A program made the position numbers and the translations under genes. From assembly GCA_030619185.1 (NCBI GenBank), contig JAUXBW010000055.1:1-10124 (forward strand): 10,124 nucleotides of DNA, read 5' to 3'. The first letter of the stretch is position 1. Each line of letters starts with the position of its first letter. Shown piece after piece: positions 7,246-10,124 of this stretch. The stretch comes from Methyloprofundus sp. (GTDB lineage: Bacteria > Pseudomonadota > Gammaproteobacteria > Methylococcales > Methylomonadaceae). Below the pieces are notes generated by a model. The model saw only the letters and a list, made by a program, of their open reading frames with translations, was not told where the DNA came from and made no database searches.

Positions 7246-8286
7246 GTGGCAATAACTCCCGAACTAAACGAACGTTCACAACAATTATTAAAAACGCTGG
7301 TTGAGCGTTATATTCATGACGGCCAGCCTGTGGGGTCGCGCGTTTTGTCAAAAGATTCTGATTTAAACCTGAGTCCGGCGACTATTCGTAATGTGATGGC
7401 AGACCTTGAAGATCTGGGTTTGATTCATTCCCCGCATACATCGGCTGGACGAATACCGACAGTCAATGGTTATCGTTTTTTTGTTGATACTCTATTATCA
7501 GTAAAGCCTTTGCATGAACAGGAACTTGATCGCTTACATAAAGGCCTTGATGCTATTGAGCATGATAACGCACTGGATATGGCATCTAAACTATTATCCG
7601 AAACAACGCATATGGCCGGGGTGGTTACATTGCCGCGCCAGGAACTGGTTTGTTTGCGCCATATAGAGTTTTTATCTTTATCCAATACCCGGGTGCTGGT
7701 AATTTTTGTCACCAATGAGCATGAAGTACATAACCGGATTATTCATACTGCAAAAAGATTTTCTGCTGCGGAACTTCAACAAGCAGCAAATTATCTTACT
7801 TCATTATATTCCGGGCAGAGTCTGGCAGCCGTGCGCGAAGCAGTACTTAAGGAAATGCAGGCTGACCAACAACGTGCTAACCAAAATATGCTGGATGCGG
7901 TGAGTATGGCGCAGATGGCTTTTAATCATGATGAACATAAAGATGACTATATTCTTTCCGGGGAAACTAATTTAATGGGTTTTGCCGAATTGTCGGATAT
8001 GGAATGCTTAAAAGGTCTGTTTGATGCCTTTAGTCAGAAGCGTGGCATTATTCATTTACTGGACAAGTGCCTGGAGGCGGATGGTGTGCAAATTTATATC
8101 GGTGAAGAGTCCGGGTACCAGGCCTTTGATCATTGCAGCCTGGTGACTTCTTCTTATTCGGTGAATGATGAGGTGGTTGGTGTGCTAGGTGTGATAGGGC
8201 CAACACGAATGGCCTATGAGAAAATTATCCCCTATGTCGATGTGACTGCAAAATTATTAGGGGCTGCTTTAAACACTAGCTCTTGA
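7246..8286 (+). CDS. hrcA: Heat-inducible transcription repressor HrcA
   Basis: HrcA is a dimeric repressor that binds the CIRCE operator and depends on GroEL for activity. The 346-residue protein starts with a winged-helix domain carrying the family's typical stretches: GQPVGSRVLSK (26-36), LSPATIRNVMADLEDLGLI (42-60) and SPHTSAGRIPT (62-72), then GYRFFVD. The C-terminal GAF-like half ends with the conserved SSYSVNDEVVGVLGVIGPTR block and a PYVDVTAKLLG segment. Length is normal for the family. The start is a GTG at 7246, supported by GAGG at 7237-7240 and by a second residue that fits the family. An overlapping ATG at 7244 is in another frame. The gene heads the hrcA-grpE-dnaK cluster, but a strong sigma-32 promoter overlaps its own stop codon, so the downstream genes can be transcribed without it. 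No CIRCE motif was seen in the window. Confidence 0.96.
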   Translation: MAITPELNERSQQLLKTLVERYIHDGQPVGSRVLSKDSDLNLSPATIRNVMADLEDLGLIHSPHTSAGRIPTVNGYRFFVDTLLSVKPLHEQELDRLHKGLDAIEHDNALDMASKLLSETTHMAGVVTLPRQELVCLRHIEFLSLSNTRVLVIFVTNEHEVHNRIIHTAKRFSAAELQQAANYLTSLYSGQSLAAVREAVLKEMQADQQRANQNMLDAVSMAQMAFNHDEHKDDYILSGETNLMGFAELSDMECLKGLFDAFSQKRGIIHLLDKCLEADGVQIYIGEESGYQAFDHCSLVTSSYSVNDEVVGVLGVIGPTRMAYEKIIPYVDVTAKLLGAALNTSS

Positions 8287-8307
8287 ATAGCAAATAAGTA
8301 TCCCCAT
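8282..8307 (+). promoter_or_regulatory. Sigma-32 (RpoH) promoter for grpE
   Basis: CTTGAA at 8282-8287 and CCCCAT at 8302-8307 are separated by 14 bases, matching the E. coli heat-shock consensus CTTGAA-N13-17-CCCCAT. The -35 box overlaps the hrcA stop codon (TGA at 8284-8286). Transcription would start near 8314-8316 and give grpE a leader of about 155 bases containing the palindromic repeat. Confidence 0.78.
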
Positions 8308-8317
8308 GATAAAAGCA

Positions 8318-8445
8318 CACTTCGACTTCGCTCAGTGACCTTGGAACTTCGTACAAGTATCACTGAGCAACAGTTACTGGAGCAAAGCTACTGAGCGAAG
8401 TCGAAGTAAAACACTGTACAACGGACACTGAGCGTAGTCGAAGTG
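8318..8445. repeat. Palindromic repeat cluster in the grpE leader
   Basis: CACTTCGACTTCGCTCAGTG at 8318-8337 is an inverted match at 19 of 20 positions to 8426-8445. A third copy (ACTGAGCGAAGTCGAAGT) at 8390-8407 has the same orientation as the last one, and a partial CACTGAGC lies at 8361-8368. The motif resembles dispersed repeats found between genes in many bacteria. In RNA the outer arms could form a 20-bp stem between the predicted transcription start and the grpE ribosome binding site. Confidence 0.72.
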
Positions 8446-8469
8446 CCATATTTTCTGGAGCTATAATAA

Positions 8470-9075
8470 ATGAGTAAAGATCAACCATCCCCGGAGTCTC
8501 AATCAGAGAGTGAGTTGCTTGAAGATGTTTTTGAGCAAGTTGTTGAAGTTGATAATGAAGACATCGTTGAAGTGCTAGAAACTGAGGAAGCCGAATTGTC
8601 TGTTGACGATTTGCAAAAGCAGTTGGCAAAAGCAGAGAGCAAGGCGGCTGAAAACTGGGATAAAGTCCTGCGCATTCAGGCAGAAATGGATAATCTGAAA
8701 AGACGTACGCAAAAAGACCTGGATAGTGCGCATAAATATGGTCTGGAAAAATTTGCCAAAGAATTATTAAGTGTGATTGACTCTTTAGAATTAGGCATAC
8801 AGGCCGCGACTAGTGATGACCCGGAAGTGCTTAAGTTAAAAGAGGGTAGTGACTTAACCATTAAGCAGTTTGAAGCCGTATTTGCTAAATTTAATATAGA
8901 AGCAATTGACCCATTAGGTCAGCCCTTTAACCCGGAGTTCCATCAAGCGATGACTATGGTACCGGCAGAGGATGCTGAGCCGAATACAGTGATTAATGTA
9001 TTCCAGAAAGGATATGTTTTGAATGGTCGCCTGATTCGTCCTGCCATGGTTGTAGTTGCTCAAGCGGCTGCATAA
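8470..9075 (+). CDS. grpE: GrpE, nucleotide exchange factor for DnaK
   Basis: GrpE releases ADP from DnaK in the cytoplasmic Hsp70 cycle and acts as a dimer. The 201-residue protein has an acidic, low-complexity N-terminus (residues 1-45), a long helical coiled-coil region (about 46-110) with the conserved AEMDNLKRRTQKD (71-83), and the C-terminal beta domain with PFNPEFHQAM (152-161) and GYVLNGRLIRPAMVVV (181-196). Length is normal for gammaproteobacteria. GGAG at 8457-8460 lies 9 bases before the ATG. The gene sits between hrcA and dnaK in the standard order. It is preceded by a sigma-32 promoter at 8282-8307 and a palindromic repeat that would form part of its leader RNA. Confidence 0.97.
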   Translation: MSKDQPSPESQSESELLEDVFEQVVEVDNEDIVEVLETEEAELSVDDLQKQLAKAESKAAENWDKVLRIQAEMDNLKRRTQKDLDSAHKYGLEKFAKELLSVIDSLELGIQAATSDDPEVLKLKEGSDLTIKQFEAVFAKFNIEAIDPLGQPFNPEFHQAMTMVPAEDAEPNTVINVFQKGYVLNGRLIRPAMVVVAQAAA

Positions 9076-9098
9076 ATCGAGGCATTTTAACGGGCAGG

Positions 9099-9126
9099 CT
9101 TGAAATAAAATTTTATAGCCACATAT
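9099..9126 (+). promoter_or_regulatory. Sigma-32 (RpoH) promoter for dnaK
   Basis: CTTGAAA at 9099-9105 and CCACATAT at 9119-9126 are separated by 13 bases. This differs at one position from the heat-shock consensus CTTGAAA-N13-CCCCATNT. It lies in the 95-base gap between grpE and dnaK and would give dnaK a leader of about 40 bases, independent of the upstream promoter. Confidence 0.72.
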
Positions 9127-9170
9127 CAGATTTAACTTTTTAAAAAATATAAACCTTTTTGGAGCATTCA

Positions 9171-10124
9171 ATGGCTAAAATGATTGGAATTGATTTAGGA
9201 ACGACTAACTCTTGTGTTGCCGTTCTGGAAAATGGTAAAGCGCGTGTTATTGAAAACAGCGAAGGCGCTCGTACAACCCCTTCTATTATTGCATTTACTA
9301 AAGATGACGAAGTATTAGTGGGTCAATCTGCGAAACGTCAGGCAGTCACTAACCCGGAAAATACTTTATTTGCGATTAAGCGTTTAATTGGTCGTCGCTT
9401 TAAAGATAAAGAAGTTCAAAAAGACATCAAAATGGTGCCTTATAAAATCATCGAAGCAGAAAATGGTGATGCCTGGGTAGAGTGTCATGGTAAAAAAATG
9501 GCTGCACCGGAAATTTCATCACGCATATTGATGAAATTAAAAAAAGATGCAGAAGCGTTTTTAGGTGAAGAGGTCAACGAGGCGGTAATTACTGTACCTG
9601 CTTACTTTAATGATTCACAGCGTCAGGCAACAAAAGATGCGGGGCGTGTTGCGGGTCTTGATGTCAAACGTATTATCAACGAGCCAACGGCTGCTGCATT
9701 AGCCTTTGGTATGGATCAAACACCGGGCGATTCTACTATTGCTGTGTATGATTTAGGCGGGGGTACTTTTGATATTTCCATTATTGAAATCGCAGAAGTG
9801 GAAGGCGAGCACCAGTTTGAAGTATTAGCAACTAACGGTGATACTTTCTTAGGGGGAGAAGATTTCGATTTACGTATTATCGACTATCTGGCGTCTGAAT
9901 TTAAAAAAGACAATGGTATTGATTTACATAATGATCCCTTAGCTTTACAGCGTCTAAAAGAAGCAGCAGAAAAAGCAAAAATTGAGTTATCTTCTGCCGA
10001 GCAGACGGATGTTAACTTACCGTATGTTACGGCTGATGCATCGGGCCCCAAGCATTTAAACGTTAAATTAACTCGTGCTAAATTAGAATCTTTAGTAGGT
10101 GATTTAATTGACCGTACCAAGGGG
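9171..10124 (+). CDS. dnaK: DnaK (Hsp70 chaperone), N-terminal part, cut by the window edge
   Basis: The first 318 codons of DnaK are present and the frame is still open at the right edge; the complete protein is usually about 640 residues. The visible part covers most of the ATPase domain: phosphate-binding [13 protein letters not shown] (6-18), the catalytic K70, [11 protein letters not shown] (170-180) with E171, and DLGGGTFD (194-201) with T199. K70, E171 and T199 fall at the same numbers as in E. coli. The start has GGAG at 9161-9164, 6 bases before the ATG. DnaK works with GrpE, encoded just upstream, and with DnaJ, which commonly follows dnaK but would lie beyond the window. A sigma-32 promoter directly upstream points to heat-shock induction. 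Confidence 0.98.
   Translation, partial: MAKMIGIDLGTTNSCVAVLENGKARVIENSEGARTTPSIIAFTKDDEVLVGQSAKRQAVTNPENTLFAIKRLIGRRFKDKEVQKDIKMVPYKIIEAENGDAWVECHGKKMAAPEISSRILMKLKKDAEAFLGEEVNEAVITVPAYFNDSQRQATKDAGRVAGLDVKRIINEPTAAALAFGMDQTPGDSTIAVYDLGGGTFDISIIEIAEVEGEHQFEVLATNGDTFLGGEDFDLRIIDYLASEFKKDNGIDLHNDPLALQRLKEAAEKAKIELSSAEQTDVNLPYVTADASGPKHLNVKLTRAKLESLVGDLIDRTKG

Overview
The window is low-to-moderate GC DNA from what is most likely a gammaproteobacterium. The evidence is a long ABC-F protein that closely resembles E. coli YbiT, a secreted LigE-type ATP-dependent DNA ligase, and an hrcA-grpE-dnaK heat-shock cluster with RpoH (sigma-32) type promoters. The gene set would fit an environmental, possibly methanotroph-like, gammaproteobacterium, but that narrower placement is a guess.

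Left end (1-1972). The window opens in the last 54 codons of an unrecognised cysteine-rich protein. A 725-base gene-free stretch follows, holding a roughly 200-bp inverted-repeat element (441-638) with a palindromic repeat inside it. Next is an unusual 344-residue MarR-family regulator built from two MarR units in tandem, with a four-cysteine tail only after the second unit.

Centre left (1973-5152). Forty-five bases after the regulator, on the same strand, lies a 736-residue SulP anion transporter fused to a beta-carbonic anhydrase, a probable bicarbonate uptake and interconversion protein. The duplicated MarR protein is the obvious candidate for its regulator. A convergent gene on the minus strand encodes a secreted ATP-dependent DNA ligase. 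A short widespread-type intergenic repeat lies between the two genes.

Centre right (5153-7245). The ABC-F ATPase gene ybiT is bracketed by two related inverted-repeat elements (5342-5449 and 7153-7221) that share the arm core GTACAGCACC.

Right end (7246-10124). hrcA, grpE and the first 318 codons of dnaK all read to the right. A near-consensus sigma-32 promoter overlaps the hrcA stop codon, and a second lies just upstream of dnaK. A 128-bp palindromic repeat sits between the first promoter and grpE, so the grpE leader transcript should be long and structured. No CIRCE operator (the HrcA binding site) is visible in the window. Here heat induction of grpE and dnaK therefore appears to be driven by sigma-32, with HrcA probably acting elsewhere.

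The most unusual items are the tandem MarR/Cys-tail regulator paired with the SulP-carbonic anhydrase fusion, and the repeat families placed in the leaders of ybiT and grpE.
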